From NCBI GenBank assembly GCA_934658705.1, contig CAKUHP010000022.1:1-25300 (forward strand): a stretch of 25,300 nt of DNA, written 5' to 3'. The DNA comes from an uncultured Collinsella sp. Its GTDB lineage: Bacteria > Actinomycetota > Coriobacteriia > Coriobacteriales > Coriobacteriaceae. A program made the translations under genes and the position numbers. Positions 6,226 through 13,959 of the stretch are shown here, piece after piece; within the stretch, counting starts at the first letter, position 1; the number at the start of each line of letters is the position of its first letter. Under the pieces are notes generated by a model, which ran no database searches, was not told the DNA's origin, and saw only the letters and a list, made by a program, of their open reading frames with translations.

Positions 6226-7746
6226 TTAGCTCTGGCGATAATGATCGAAGAAATCGGCGAGGTCTTCGAGGGACTCTTTGAGCACTTCCATGCGCGGCAG
6301 GTACACGATGCGGAAGTGGTCGGGCTCGGCCCAGTTAAAGCCGCCGCCGCGCGTGATCAGAATCTTCTTCTCGTGCAGCAGGTCGAGGGCGAACTGCTCG
6401 TCGTCGGTGATGTTGAACTTCTTCACGTCCATCTTGGGGAAGATGTAGAACGCCGCACGCGGCTTGACCACCGAGATGCCGTCGATCTTGCTAAGCGCCT
6501 CATACACATAATTGCGCTGCTCGTAGACACGACCGCCGGGGCGAATGTAGTCGTTGACAGACTGATGGCCACCGAGCGCCGTCTGAACGATGGACTGAGC
6601 CGGCACGTTAGAGCACAGGCGCATGTTCGAAAGCATGTTGATGCCCATAATAAAGTCGCTCATGCAACGCTGGTTGCCCGAAAGCACCATCCAGCCAATA
6701 CGGTAGCCCGCGATCATGTGTGACTTGGAAAGGCCGCTAAAGGTGACGCAGGGCAGGTCGGGCGCGAGCGAAGCAATCGAGACGTGCTCGTAGCCGTCCA
6801 TGCACAGGCGGTCGTAGATCTCGTCGGCAAAGATCATCAGCTGATGCCTGCGCGCGATCTCGACGATACCCTCGAGTACCTCGCGCGGATAGACCGAGCC
6901 CGTGGGGTTGTTGGGGTTGATGATGACGAGGGCCTTGGTCGCGCTCGTGATCTTGGACTCCATATCCTCCAGGTCGGGATACCAATCGGCCTGTTCGTCG
7001 CACAGATAGTGCACGGGATGACCGCCGGCAAGGGTTGCGCACGCCGTCCACAGCGGATAGTCGGGGCTGGGGATCAGGATCTCGTCGCCATTGTCGAGCA
7101 GCGCGTTCATCGAAAGCTGAATGAGCTCGGACACGCCGTTGCCCGTATAGATATGCTCCATCTGAACGTTGGGCAGGCCCTTGATCTGCGAGTACTGCAT
7201 GATCGCCTTGCGAGCGGAGAACAAGCCGCGCGAGTTGGAATAGCCCTCGCAGTCGGGCAGCTGCTGACGCATGTCCTTGATGACCTCATCGGGCGTGCGG
7301 AAACCGAAGGGCGCCGGGTTGCCGATATTGAGCTTGAGGATGCGCTCGCCCTCGTCCTCCATGCGGGCGGCCTCGTCGACGACGGGGCCGCGCACGTCAT
7401 ACAGGACGTTATCGAGCTTGGTGGATTTAGAGAAAGTGCGCATGGTAGTGCTCCTTGCAATTTGAGCCGTGGGACTAGGTTCGGATTTGGCAACGTTATG
7501 GGACGAGGGCGTCTCGCCTTGGTCGGCGTCACTGGCGAGCAGCCAGGTAACATCGACCTCCAAAATACGGGCGAGCAGCTCTGCCACATCGCGCCGCGGG
7601 ATCGTCTTGCCGCTCACATATTGGCTCATCTGACTCTTGCCGAGTTTTTTGCCGAGCATCTCCGATGCACGAATCACGTCCGACTGGCGAACGTCGCGAT
7701 CGGACATAGCCTGTCGCAGGCGATCGCTAAACGTCTCTTTGGCCAC
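6226..7746 (-). CDS. XRE-type HTH domain fused to an AlaA-type alanine aminotransferase
   Basis: The product has 506 residues from GTG 7746-7744, chosen for AAGGAGG 5 nt upstream. Residues 5-70 are a Cro/C1 (XRE) helix-turn-helix (FSDRLRQAM, VRQSDVIRASEML, KSQMSQYVSGKTIPRRD). A linker of about 30 residues follows. Residues 102-506 closely match E. coli AlaA (glutamate-pyruvate aminotransferase): LDNVLYDVRGPV (111-122), KLNIGNPAPFGF (138-149), NPNNPTG (277-283), FADEIYD (306-312) and the PLP lysine K341 in FSGLSKS. It could be a bifunctional enzyme/regulator, comparable in logic to MocR proteins but built from an unrelated HTH. An internal ATG at 7443 with its own ribosome site sits exactly at the domain junction. 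The upstream region carries GTTCAATTT boxes suggesting autoregulation. Confidence 0.92.
   Translation of the reverse strand: MAKETFSDRLRQAMSDRDVRQSDVIRASEMLGKKLGKSQMSQYVSGKTIPRRDVAELLARILEVDVTWLLASDADQGETPSSHNVAKSEPSPTAQIARSTTMRTFSKSTKLDNVLYDVRGPVVDEAARMEDEGERILKLNIGNPAPFGFRTPDEVIKDMRQQLPDCEGYSNSRGLFSARKAIMQYSQIKGLPNVQMEHIYTGNGVSELIQLSMNALLDNGDEILIPSPDYPLWTACATLAGGHPVHYLCDEQADWYPDLEDMESKITSATKALVIINPNNPTGSVYPREVLEGIVEIARRHQLMIFADEIYDRLCMDGYEHVSIASLAPDLPCVTFSGLSKSHMIAGYRIGWMVLSGNQRCMSDFIMGINMLSNMRLCSNVPAQSIVQTALGGHQSVNDYIRPGGRVYEQRNYVYEALSKIDGISVVKPRAAFYIFPKMDVKKFNITDDEQFALDLLHEKKILITRGGGFNWAEPDHFRIVYLPRMEVLKESLEDLADFFDHYRQS
7427..7443 (-). promoter_or_regulatory. internal ribosome site and start codon for a free AlaA-type enzyme
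   Basis: Inside the fusion gene, on the minus strand, AAGGAG is followed 7 nt later by ATG 7443-7441, which encodes residue 102 (MRTFSKSTKLDNVLYDVRG). This start corresponds to the natural N-terminus of stand-alone AlaA proteins. The two strands of evidence, a consensus site and its exact position, suggest that a second product of 405 residues is made from the same mRNA. The site extends upstream to about 7456. Confidence 0.5.
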
Positions 7747-7767
7747 AGGAACCTCCTTGCTGGCAAA

Positions 7768-7849
7768 GTTCAATTTATAGAACACGAATTGAACCTGAGT
7801 TCAATTTAGGCAGCAGTATAGCGCGGCACATAGTACGAAAGTTCAATTT
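7768..7849. promoter_or_regulatory. promoter with three phased GTTCAATTT boxes, likely autoregulatory operator
   Basis: GTTCAATTT occurs at 7768-7776, 7799-7807 and 7841-7849, in the same orientation at spacings of 31 and 42 bp, close to three and four helical turns. The middle copy is also half of a perfect inverted repeat, AATTGAAC (7787-7794) / GTTCAATT (7799-7806), with a 4-bp gap. A minus-strand -10 candidate TATACT (7820-7815) lies between the boxes. The position directly upstream of the HTH fusion gene makes it the best candidate regulator. Confidence 0.6.
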
Positions 7850-7907
7850 CATAAAGAAATGCACCAAGTTCCAAGATTTGCTCCAGAGCAGATAACAGTG
7901 TGCACCA

Positions 7908-8807
7908 TTAGAGATATTCGAGAAATCGAGTCGCCGCAAGCGAAACGTCGGCCGTGCGGTATATGGCATTGATTTGCCGATGAGGATGCCCCTCCAGCGG
8001 CCGGATAGCGACATCAAACTGACAGCGGCGCAAGATGAGTGCCGGAAGAACACTCACGCCCAATCCGTCCTCGACCATGGCCATGATCGCATAGTCGTCC
8101 CAAGTCGACAGCTTGGAGCGCACCGTTAGGCCCGCACGGCGGAACAGCGGCGTAATCTCGTCGTCGCTACCGCGCTCCAGCAGGATAAATTGCTCGTTGG
8201 TCAAATCGGCAAGAGAAACGACATCCGCATCGGCAAGCGAAGAGCTCGCTGGCACTACGGCCATCAGCTCATCTTGCGCCAACGGCCGTGACGTCATGCC
8301 GACACCGCGTGGCTCGCGCGGAATAAAGCCCAGGTCGCAGCGGCCTTCCGCCACCCATTGCTCAATTTCGGAGTAGTCGCCCATCAGCAGTTCGTAATCG
8401 ACATCCGGGTGATCGGCGCGAAAGCGCGCAATGACCGGTGGCAGCACATGAGTCGCCACACTCGAAAACGTTCCGATGCAGATTTTGCCGCGCATAAGCC
8501 CACGCATCTCGTCCACGCGTCGCTGCAGGCGGCCAAACTCCTCGCATAACGCCTCGACCGCCGGCATGATCTGCCGACCATCGGCAGAAAGTACCACGCC
8601 CTCGCGGCTGCGATCGAGCACCTTAAAACCCCAGTCGGCCTCAAGATCGCCCACCATGCGACTCACGCCCGACTGCGAATAGCTCAGGCGCTCAGCGGCA
8701 CGCGTAAAGCTGCCGGCGCGCACCGTTTCGAGCAGCACTTGCATCTTTTGGATATTGGTCTCCACGACACGCCCCGCCTTTGCATGAGTATTTGTCATGT
8801 CTCCCAT
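7908..8807 (-). CDS. LysR-family transcriptional regulator
   Basis: The product has up to 299 residues. The N-terminal winged helix is typical (MQVLLETVRAGSFTRAAERL, then YSQSGVSRMVGDLE), followed by a substrate-binding domain (GKICIGTFSSVATHVLPPVI, then GVSVLPALIL) that senses a small ligand. The start is uncertain: TATAAT on the minus strand at 8815-8810 looks like a -10 box, which would put the first transcribed base after ATG 8807, leaving ATG 8798 (nearly leaderless) or GTG 8765 as better starts. The gene is divergent from the EamA transporter with under 80 bp between them, the usual layout when a LysR protein controls its neighbour. Confidence 0.9.
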   Translation of the reverse strand: MGDMTNTHAKAGRVVETNIQKMQVLLETVRAGSFTRAAERLSYSQSGVSRMVGDLEADWGFKVLDRSREGVVLSADGRQIMPAVEALCEEFGRLQRRVDEMRGLMRGKICIGTFSSVATHVLPPVIARFRADHPDVDYELLMGDYSEIEQWVAEGRCDLGFIPREPRGVGMTSRPLAQDELMAVVPASSSLADADVVSLADLTNEQFILLERGSDDEITPLFRRAGLTVRSKLSTWDDYAIMAMVEDGLGVSVLPALILRRCQFDVAIRPLEGHPHRQINAIYRTADVSLAATRFLEYL

Positions 8808-8809
8808 GC

Positions 8810-8815
8810 ATTATA
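8810..8815 (-). promoter_or_regulatory. -10 box of the LysR gene
   Basis: The minus strand reads TATAAT at 8815-8810, a perfect -10 hexamer in the divergent LysR/EamA gap. No matching -35 was found. It matters because it argues against the longest annotated LysR start. Confidence 0.4.
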
Positions 8816-8882
8816 TTCGCTTTTCTTCTATTGCCCGCTACTCCATAGTGAACTTGCACGGATATAGAGGGGACGGCAGTGC

Positions 8883-9794
8883 ATGAACAACGGATTGCTT
8901 ACATACCTAGCAGCATTGCTGCTGTTTGGCTCTAACGGCATCATCGCCGCGGCCATCGCACTGCCAAGCTCCGATATCGTGCTCCTGCGCACGTTTTTGG
9001 GTGCGCTCTCGCTCATCATCATCCTCGTCACTACGCAACGCCATAAGTTGCAGGCACCGTCTCGTCCCCGCGAAGCCGCTGCCCTTATTCTCTCGGGCGC
9101 TGCGCTGGGTGCCAGCTGGATATTCCTGTTTCGCGCCTACCAGACCATTGGCGTTGGCATCTCCTCGCTGCTGTATTACTGCGGCCCCATCATCGTTATG
9201 GCCCTCTCCCCGTTCATCTTTGGAGAAAAACTGACTGGCGGTAAAATCGCCGGCTTTATCGCCGTTGCCTGCGGTGCTTTCCTTATCGCAGCACAAGGCC
9301 TGGGCGGCAACATGCCCATCTCGGGCATCCTCTGCGGCATCGCCTCAGCCTTCTGCTATGCGCTGATGGTCATCGCCAGCAAGGGGGCGCCGCACATCGA
9401 GGGCCTCGAGAACTCCACCCTCCAGGTGAGCGCCGCCTTTGCGACCGCGCTGGTTCTCACGCTCATCACGCAGGGCGTCCCCTCGTTTTTCTCCCCCAGC
9501 ATCGCCACCGGCATCGATTGGTGCGCCGTCGCCATGCTCGGCGTCGTCAACACCGGACTCGGCTGCCTGCTCTACTTTAGCGCCGTCGCTAAACTGCCTG
9601 TACAGACCGTCGCCGTCGTCGGCTACCTCGAGCCGCTTTCGGCTGTCGTCTTCTCCGTCGCCCTTTTGGGCGAGGCCATGACGCCCATCCGTCTGATGGG
9701 AGCCGCGCTGATCATCGGCGGAGCGATCTTCTGCGAAATCGCCGGCAAACGCGCAAGCGCCAAGGCCGGTATCGCCCAGGCAGTACGCGCCTAA
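8883..9794 (+). CDS. EamA-family (drug/metabolite superfamily) transporter
   Basis: The product has 303 residues with GAGGGG upstream of ATG 8883. About ten hydrophobic segments fill the protein, arranged as two EamA repeats (approximately 5-140 and 150-290). Diagnostic stretches are GASWIFLFRAYQTIGVGISS in the first repeat, and KLPVQTVAVVGYLEPLSAVV and LLGEAMTPIRLMGAALIIGG in the second. Members export amino acids or other small metabolites across the cytoplasmic membrane; the substrate cannot be told from sequence. The basic tail AGKRASAKAG is cytoplasmic by the positive-inside rule. The adjacent divergent LysR gene is the likely regulator. Confidence 0.93.
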   Translation: MNNGLLTYLAALLLFGSNGIIAAAIALPSSDIVLLRTFLGALSLIIILVTTQRHKLQAPSRPREAAALILSGAALGASWIFLFRAYQTIGVGISSLLYYCGPIIVMALSPFIFGEKLTGGKIAGFIAVACGAFLIAAQGLGGNMPISGILCGIASAFCYALMVIASKGAPHIEGLENSTLQVSAAFATALVLTLITQGVPSFFSPSIATGIDWCAVAMLGVVNTGLGCLLYFSAVAKLPVQTVAVVGYLEPLSAVVFSVALLGEAMTPIRLMGAALIIGGAIFCEIAGKRASAKAGIAQAVRA

Positions 9795-9808
9795 ACGCCC
9801 CTCTTCAG

Positions 9809-9878
9809 TTCAAAGCAGGGGTGCGTCCGCGGTTAACACACTGCAGCAAACCACACAGCGGATTCGCCCCTGTTTTGA
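9809..9878. terminator. imperfect hairpin after the EamA gene
   Basis: TTCAAAGCAGGGGTGCGTCCGC (split as TTCAAAGCAGGGG + TGCGTCCGC) at 9809-9830 pairs with 9858-9878 (GCGGATTCGCCCCTG + TTTTGAA) with a few mismatches around a 27-nt loop. TTTT lies within the right arm. It is a probable terminator 15 bp beyond the stop codon. Confidence 0.5.
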
Positions 9879-9903
9879 AATGTCGTCAGCGCAAACGAAT
9901 ACT

Positions 9904-9995
9904 CCCCAGCTGGGGATTATTGTCTAAAGCACCCCGATGTGCCAAACTGCTCTTATATATAAAGACGGCATAAAAGATTTCTGTCCCGACAGAAA
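9904..9995. promoter_or_regulatory. kup leader: two perfect palindromes and an AT-rich promoter
   Basis: CCCCAGCTGGGG at 9904-9915 is a perfect 12-bp palindrome. CTTATATATAAAG near 9952-9963 offers a -10 region. TTTCTGTC (9978-9985) pairs with GACAGAAA (9988-9995) around a CC tip, ending about 10 bp before the ribosome site. The last hairpin is well placed for translational control or as an operator. No c-di-AMP riboswitch consensus was recognised. Confidence 0.35.
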
Positions 9996-10017
9996 TTAGA
10001 TGTCTAAGGGAGTCCAC

Positions 10018-12249
10018 GTGGCACACAACAAACTGGAGACAAGTCTCCAAGACCAGCAGAGTCAGGGCGGGCACGGAGCCATCCCCCTCTCCGCCGGTAT
10101 GTTGCTCGTTACGCTCGGCGTCGTCTACGGCGACATCGGCACGAGCCCCATGTACACCATGAAATCAATCGTCGCCAATAACGGCGGCATCGGCACCGTC
10201 AGCGAGGACATGATCCTGGGCGCGCTTTCGCTCGTCATCTGGACCATGACGCTCGTGACCACGGTCAAGTACGTGCTGATCGCCATGAAGGCCGACAACC
10301 ACAACGAAGGCGGTATCTTCGCCCTGTTCAGCCTCGTGCGCAAGGTGGCGCCGTGGCTGATTCTGCCCGCCATGATCGGCGGCGCGGCGCTGCTCGCCGA
10401 CGGCATCCTCACCCCCGCCGTCACGGTCACCACGGCCATCGAGGGCCTGCGCACCATCGAGTGGGGCCATGCGCTACTGGGCGATGGCCAGACCAACGTG
10501 ATCATCATCACCATCATCATTATCTGCGGCCTGTTTGCCATGCAGCGCGCCGGTACTTCGTCGATCGGCAAGCTGTTTGGCCCGCTCATGACGCTATGGT
10601 TCCTGTTCCTTGCGGGCGCCGGCCTGTTCAATATGCTCGGCAACCTGTCCATCCTGCGCGCGCTCAACCCCATCCGCGGCATCATGTTCCTGTTCTCGCC
10701 CATCAACCACTCGGGCATCATGGTGCTCGGCTTCGTCTTTCTGTCGACGACCGGTGCCGAGGCGCTCTACTCAGACATGGGCCACGTGGGCAAGGCAAAT
10801 ATCTATGCATCTTGGCCGTTCGTAAAGGCGGCGCTCATCCTCAACTATCTGGGCCAGGGCGCTTGGCTGCTCGCCAACAACTCCAATCCCCAGATGCTCG
10901 CGATGGACATCGTCAACCCGTTCTACATGATGCTCCCCGAGCCCCTGCGCCCCTTCGCCATCGTGCTTTCGGCCGTGGCTGCCATCATCGCCTCGCAGGC
11001 GCTCATCACCGGATCGTTCTCGCTGGTATCCGAGGCCACCCGCCTCAACCTCATGCCGCACCTGCGCATCCACTACCCCAGCGACACTAAGGGCCAGCTC
11101 TATATTCCGCTCGTCAACAACATCATGTGGATCGGCTGCATCTTCATCGTGCTGCTGTTCCAAAACTCCGAGCGCATGGAGAGCGCCTACGGCCTCGCCA
11201 TTACCGTGACCATGCTCATGACCACGACGCTTTTGACGAGCTACATCGCCGGCATCATGAAGCACAAGCTGGGCGCCTGCGTCTTCGCTCTGCTCTTTGG
11301 CGCCATTGAGCTGTGCTTCTTCGCTTCGTGCCTCACCATGTTCTTTGACGGCGGCTACGTCATGATCTTCCTGGCCTCGCTGCTGTTTGGCCTTATGTAT
11401 GTGTGGCGTCGCGGTACCGCTATCGAGCGCACGCAGACGATCCTGCTGCCCGTCTCCAAATACATCGACCAGCTCAACCGTCTGCGCAACGACGAGACCT
11501 ATCCCGTGCTCGCCGACAACCTGGTGTTCCTCACCAACAGCCCCGACCCGCTCACGCTCGACCGCGACGTGCTCTATTCCATCTTGGACAAGCACCCCAA
11601 GCGCGCCAAGGCATATTGGTTCATCAACGTGCACGTTACCGACGAGCCCTATACGCACGAGTATTCCGTCGAAACCTTTGGCACGGACTTTTTGTTCCGC
11701 GTGCGCCTAGACTTGGGCTTTAAGGTCAACCAGCGCATCAACGCCTATCTGCGTCAGATCGTCGGCGACTTGATGACATCGGGTGAGCTGCCGCCGCAGC
11801 ATCACACCTACTCCATCTACGAGACCCGCGGCAACGTGGGCGACTTCCGTTTTTGCATGCTGCGCAAGATGCTCGCCCCCGAGACGGACATCAACCGCAA
11901 CGACCACCGCGTGATGGCCATCAAGTACGCCGTCCGCCGCGCCTGCGGAAGCCCGGCACGCTGGTACGGTCTTGAGAACTCGGCCATCATCATCGAGTAC
12001 GTGCCTCTCTTTGCCCGCATGCGTCCGGCGGTCAAACTCATACGCACCCATGTGCCGCTCGAGGTCCAGATCGAGGAAGCCGAGGAAATGGAAGTCGATA
12101 TCTTCTCGGACGACCTGGTCAACGGCAACGAAGCCGGCAGGAACATGGACGTCGACCCCACCGAGTTGCTCGAGAGCGTCGCCGATACGCCCGAACAGCA
12201 ACAGCTCGACGGCCTCGAGAGCGCCCAGCTCAACGACGCCAACTTCTAG
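10018..12249 (+). CDS. kup: Kup-family potassium uptake protein
   Basis: The product has 743 residues from GTG 10018, preceded 5 nt by AAGGGAG; the in-frame ATG at 10000 has no site. Kup proteins import potassium with protons. The family start motif is clear (GVVYGDIGTSPMYTMKS, about residues 35-51), as are ADNHNEGGIFALFSL and LADGILTPAVTVTTAIEGL. About twelve membrane segments occupy the first 440 residues, followed by a cytoplasmic domain of about 290 residues, as in other Kup proteins (for example ETDINRNDHRVMAIKYAVRR). The acidic end (VDPTELLESVADTPEQQQ) is unremarkable. A terminator follows. Confidence 0.96.
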   Translation: MAHNKLETSLQDQQSQGGHGAIPLSAGMLLVTLGVVYGDIGTSPMYTMKSIVANNGGIGTVSEDMILGALSLVIWTMTLVTTVKYVLIAMKADNHNEGGIFALFSLVRKVAPWLILPAMIGGAALLADGILTPAVTVTTAIEGLRTIEWGHALLGDGQTNVIIITIIIICGLFAMQRAGTSSIGKLFGPLMTLWFLFLAGAGLFNMLGNLSILRALNPIRGIMFLFSPINHSGIMVLGFVFLSTTGAEALYSDMGHVGKANIYASWPFVKAALILNYLGQGAWLLANNSNPQMLAMDIVNPFYMMLPEPLRPFAIVLSAVAAIIASQALITGSFSLVSEATRLNLMPHLRIHYPSDTKGQLYIPLVNNIMWIGCIFIVLLFQNSERMESAYGLAITVTMLMTTTLLTSYIAGIMKHKLGACVFALLFGAIELCFFASCLTMFFDGGYVMIFLASLLFGLMYVWRRGTAIERTQTILLPVSKYIDQLNRLRNDETYPVLADNLVFLTNSPDPLTLDRDVLYSILDKHPKRAKAYWFINVHVTDEPYTHEYSVETFGTDFLFRVRLDLGFKVNQRINAYLRQIVGDLMTSGELPPQHHTYSIYETRGNVGDFRFCMLRKMLAPETDINRNDHRVMAIKYAVRRACGSPARWYGLENSAIIIEYVPLFARMRPAVKLIRTHVPLEVQIEEAEEMEVDIFSDDLVNGNEAGRNMDVDPTELLESVADTPEQQQLDGLESAQLNDANF

Positions 12250-12270
12250 CGACGTCGCGCATCAACGACA

Positions 12271-12304
12271 GCGCCCCTGCACCTCACAGGAGATGCAGGG
12301 GCGC
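12271..12304. terminator. bidirectional terminator between kup and the bile salt hydrolase gene
   Basis: GCGCCCCTGCA (12271-12281) pairs perfectly with TGCAGGGGCGC (12294-12304) around a 12-nt loop; the following bases are CTTGCATTTC. It sits between two convergent stop codons. Confidence 0.75.
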
Positions 12305-12328
12305 CTTGCATTTCAGTAAAGCCGTCGG

Positions 12329-13294
12329 CTACGAACGACGCGGCTCGGGAACCACGAGCTTATCGGGGCTCGCGCCCTCGGCATCCATCAGGCTCACGTA
12401 GCGAATCGACGGATCCTCATACATCGCGTAGTAATAATTGCCCGTGCGCGCGCTAAAGCATCCGGTATAGATAGTCTTCTCGAACTTGCCATCGCCCATC
12501 CTGGACGCCCCCTCGATCATCACCACGCCCTCGAGCGAGCGGAACATACGGACGACGTTTTCGGCCTCGCTCTCTTTTTGCGGATAGTTGGCATTGAGAT
12601 ACGCCGCCTTTACAAAACGGCTCGGCGAATAGCAATCACCCGGAATACCGCGCATGCCGGCGCCCGCGCCATAGGGCTTGAGTTCGGCGCCACGCCATGT
12701 CGCCGTCTGCGGAAAATCGCTTGTGGCTGTGATATAGGTGCGCAGGTTTTCCATGTGCCACGGGAAGGTCGGCTGGTTGGCAAGGGTGTCGACCGGATCG
12801 TCGTATACATGAAGGCCGTCAGCCATCATCTCGACCACGATGCTACGCTGGCTGTCGCCGATAATCCAATGGAGCAGCGACACGCCCAGCCCCTCTCCTG
12901 CAGATTTGGCGACAATCACCGTATCGCGCAGCGCAGCCTCGACCTCGTCGACCGTCGAGAACGTCGCTGCCACCCACAGGGGAAACTCATAGGCCGCGAT
13001 ATTGGTCTTGCCGTCGACAGGGTCCTCGGCATACTCGGCATAACCCGGGAAATTGAGACCCGCCACGGCGAGACCCGCATCGTTGCCGCAGTCGAAGAAC
13101 ATAGGGTAGTTCTTGCAATCGATGCACATACCGATCACCGCGTGTGCCGCTGTCGTGTCGTCGATAAACGAATACGGAATGTGAAACCCGCGTGGCATCA
13201 CGCGAACCTGTTGGCCGTAGTCAAAACTCCAGTCAAGGTTGCGGCCCAGATACATGTGGCCAGAATTATCGGTAAATCGAATGCTCGTGCACAT
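12329..13294 (-). CDS. bsh: choloylglycine hydrolase family protein, bile salt hydrolase
   Basis: The product has 321 residues from ATG 13294, with GGAGG 5 nt upstream; an upstream in-frame extension would bury the nucleophile. This Ntn hydrolase uses the Cys exposed after Met removal, here C2 in MCTSIRF. The other active-site residues expected for bile salt hydrolases are present: R18 and D21 (LGRNLDWSF), N81 (AGLNFPGY), N173 (LANQPTFPWH) and R226 (SPSRF). The family also includes penicillin V acylases; the NQPTF motif and gut context favour conjugated bile acids. Deconjugation releases glycine or taurine in the cytoplasm. The gene stands alone and converges on kup. Confidence 0.94.
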   Translation of the reverse strand: MCTSIRFTDNSGHMYLGRNLDWSFDYGQQVRVMPRGFHIPYSFIDDTTAAHAVIGMCIDCKNYPMFFDCGNDAGLAVAGLNFPGYAEYAEDPVDGKTNIAAYEFPLWVAATFSTVDEVEAALRDTVIVAKSAGEGLGVSLLHWIIGDSQRSIVVEMMADGLHVYDDPVDTLANQPTFPWHMENLRTYITATSDFPQTATWRGAELKPYGAGAGMRGIPGDCYSPSRFVKAAYLNANYPQKESEAENVVRMFRSLEGVVMIEGASRMGDGKFEKTIYTGCFSARTGNYYYAMYEDPSIRYVSLMDAEGASPDKLVVPEPRRS

Positions 13295-13359
13295 AGCGCC
13301 TCCTAGCTTTACGTTCTTGCTAAGGTCATTGTCACCAAACAAAAAGGCGCTAAACACAA

Positions 13360-13395
13360 AAGCCCGGACATGACAACAATGTCATGTCCGGGCTT
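13360..13395 (-). terminator. intrinsic terminator of the deformylase-like transcript
   Basis: AAGCCCGGACATGAC (13360-13374) pairs perfectly over 15 bp with 13381-13395 around a 6-nt loop. On the minus strand it is followed by TTTTGTGTTTAG, a usable U-run, so it ends transcription coming from the deformylase-like gene. It also insulates the bile salt hydrolase promoter. Confidence 0.75.
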
Positions 13396-13433
13396 ATACA
13401 AGCAAGATAAACTCAACCAAGTCAACCCCGCAG

Positions 13434-13548
13434 GTCGTCTAAGGGGTCAAAGTGCCGCAGATTGCCACGAAAGAGGAGCGAAGCGTACTTAAGGTACGCG
13501 AGCGACGATTGAGCGGCAAGGTGCGGTGCTTTGGTCCCCTTAGACCAA
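13434..13548. repeat. large structured inverted repeat at the 3' end of the deformylase-like gene
   Basis: The outer arms (GGTCGTCTAAGGGGTCAAAG at 13434-13453, and CTTTGGTCCCCTTAGACC ending 13546) pair with small interruptions, followed inwards by CCGCA/TGCGG and TGCC/GGCA. The centre is GCGTAC-TTAAG-GTACGC at 13483-13499, flanked by GAGCG and AGCGA. The overall fold is a hairpin of about 110 nt with internal loops. The TAA stop (13542-13540) lies within the outer arm. It could be a dispersed repeat or a structured RNA. Confidence 0.65.
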
Positions 13549-13959
13549 CTTTCCTAGACAGTGGTCGATCATATGTTGGACCATCTGTGCCTCGAAGCCC
13601 ACAAAGTCCTGCTTGCGCTCGCGCATCTTGCCGTCGACGATCACGTCATAAGCAACCTTGCACTTGATATAGCGCGTGGACTTGGTGATCTCCTCGTGCG
13701 TCAGGCAGCTCTCCTCCATCTTGCTGGCGCCCAGGCCAAACACCAGACGGGGGTTGTAGAGCACGTGGGGCTCGCCGGCATCGTCCAGGTAGACGCAAAC
13801 CTTCTTGGTAACGCCAATCTGGTTAGCGGCAAGGCAGCCGGCATCGTCGAGCGACTTGATGGTATCGATCAGGTCCTGTGCGACCGACTCGTCCTCGACG
13901 GTCGCAACCTCGCAACGCTGGGACAGGATAGCCTCGTCGTGGCAAAGCTCTTTAATCAT
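13540..13959 (-). CDS. peptide deformylase-like protein lacking the catalytic glutamate
   Basis: The product has 139 residues from ATG 13959, with GGAGG 5 nt upstream; the next upstream ATG (13971) has no site. It aligns along its whole length with the deformylase at 5712. Metal ligands are kept: C85 in EESCLT (normally EGCLS) and H129/H133. Motif 3, however, is HMIDH instead of HEIDH, so the general acid/base Glu is Met130. Motif 1 keeps the catalytic Gln (GCLAANQIG). Loss of this Glu abolishes deformylation in the enzymes studied, so the protein probably binds a metal or peptide without normal catalysis, or has changed reaction. The frame is intact and well translated, so it is not an obvious pseudogene. 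Confidence 0.88.
   Translation of the reverse strand: MIKELCHDEAILSQRCEVATVEDESVAQDLIDTIKSLDDAGCLAANQIGVTKKVCVYLDDAGEPHVLYNPRLVFGLGASKMEESCLTHEEITKSTRYIKCKVAYDVIVDGKMRERKQDFVGFEAQMVQHMIDHCLGKLV

Noticed and set aside
6784..7809. 341-codon plus-strand frame opposite the XRE-AlaA gene
   Set aside because: Antisense shadow of a well-supported gene, with no ribosome site.
9795..10017. c-di-AMP riboswitch ahead of kup
   Set aside because: The leader is short and the conserved aptamer segments are not recognisable.
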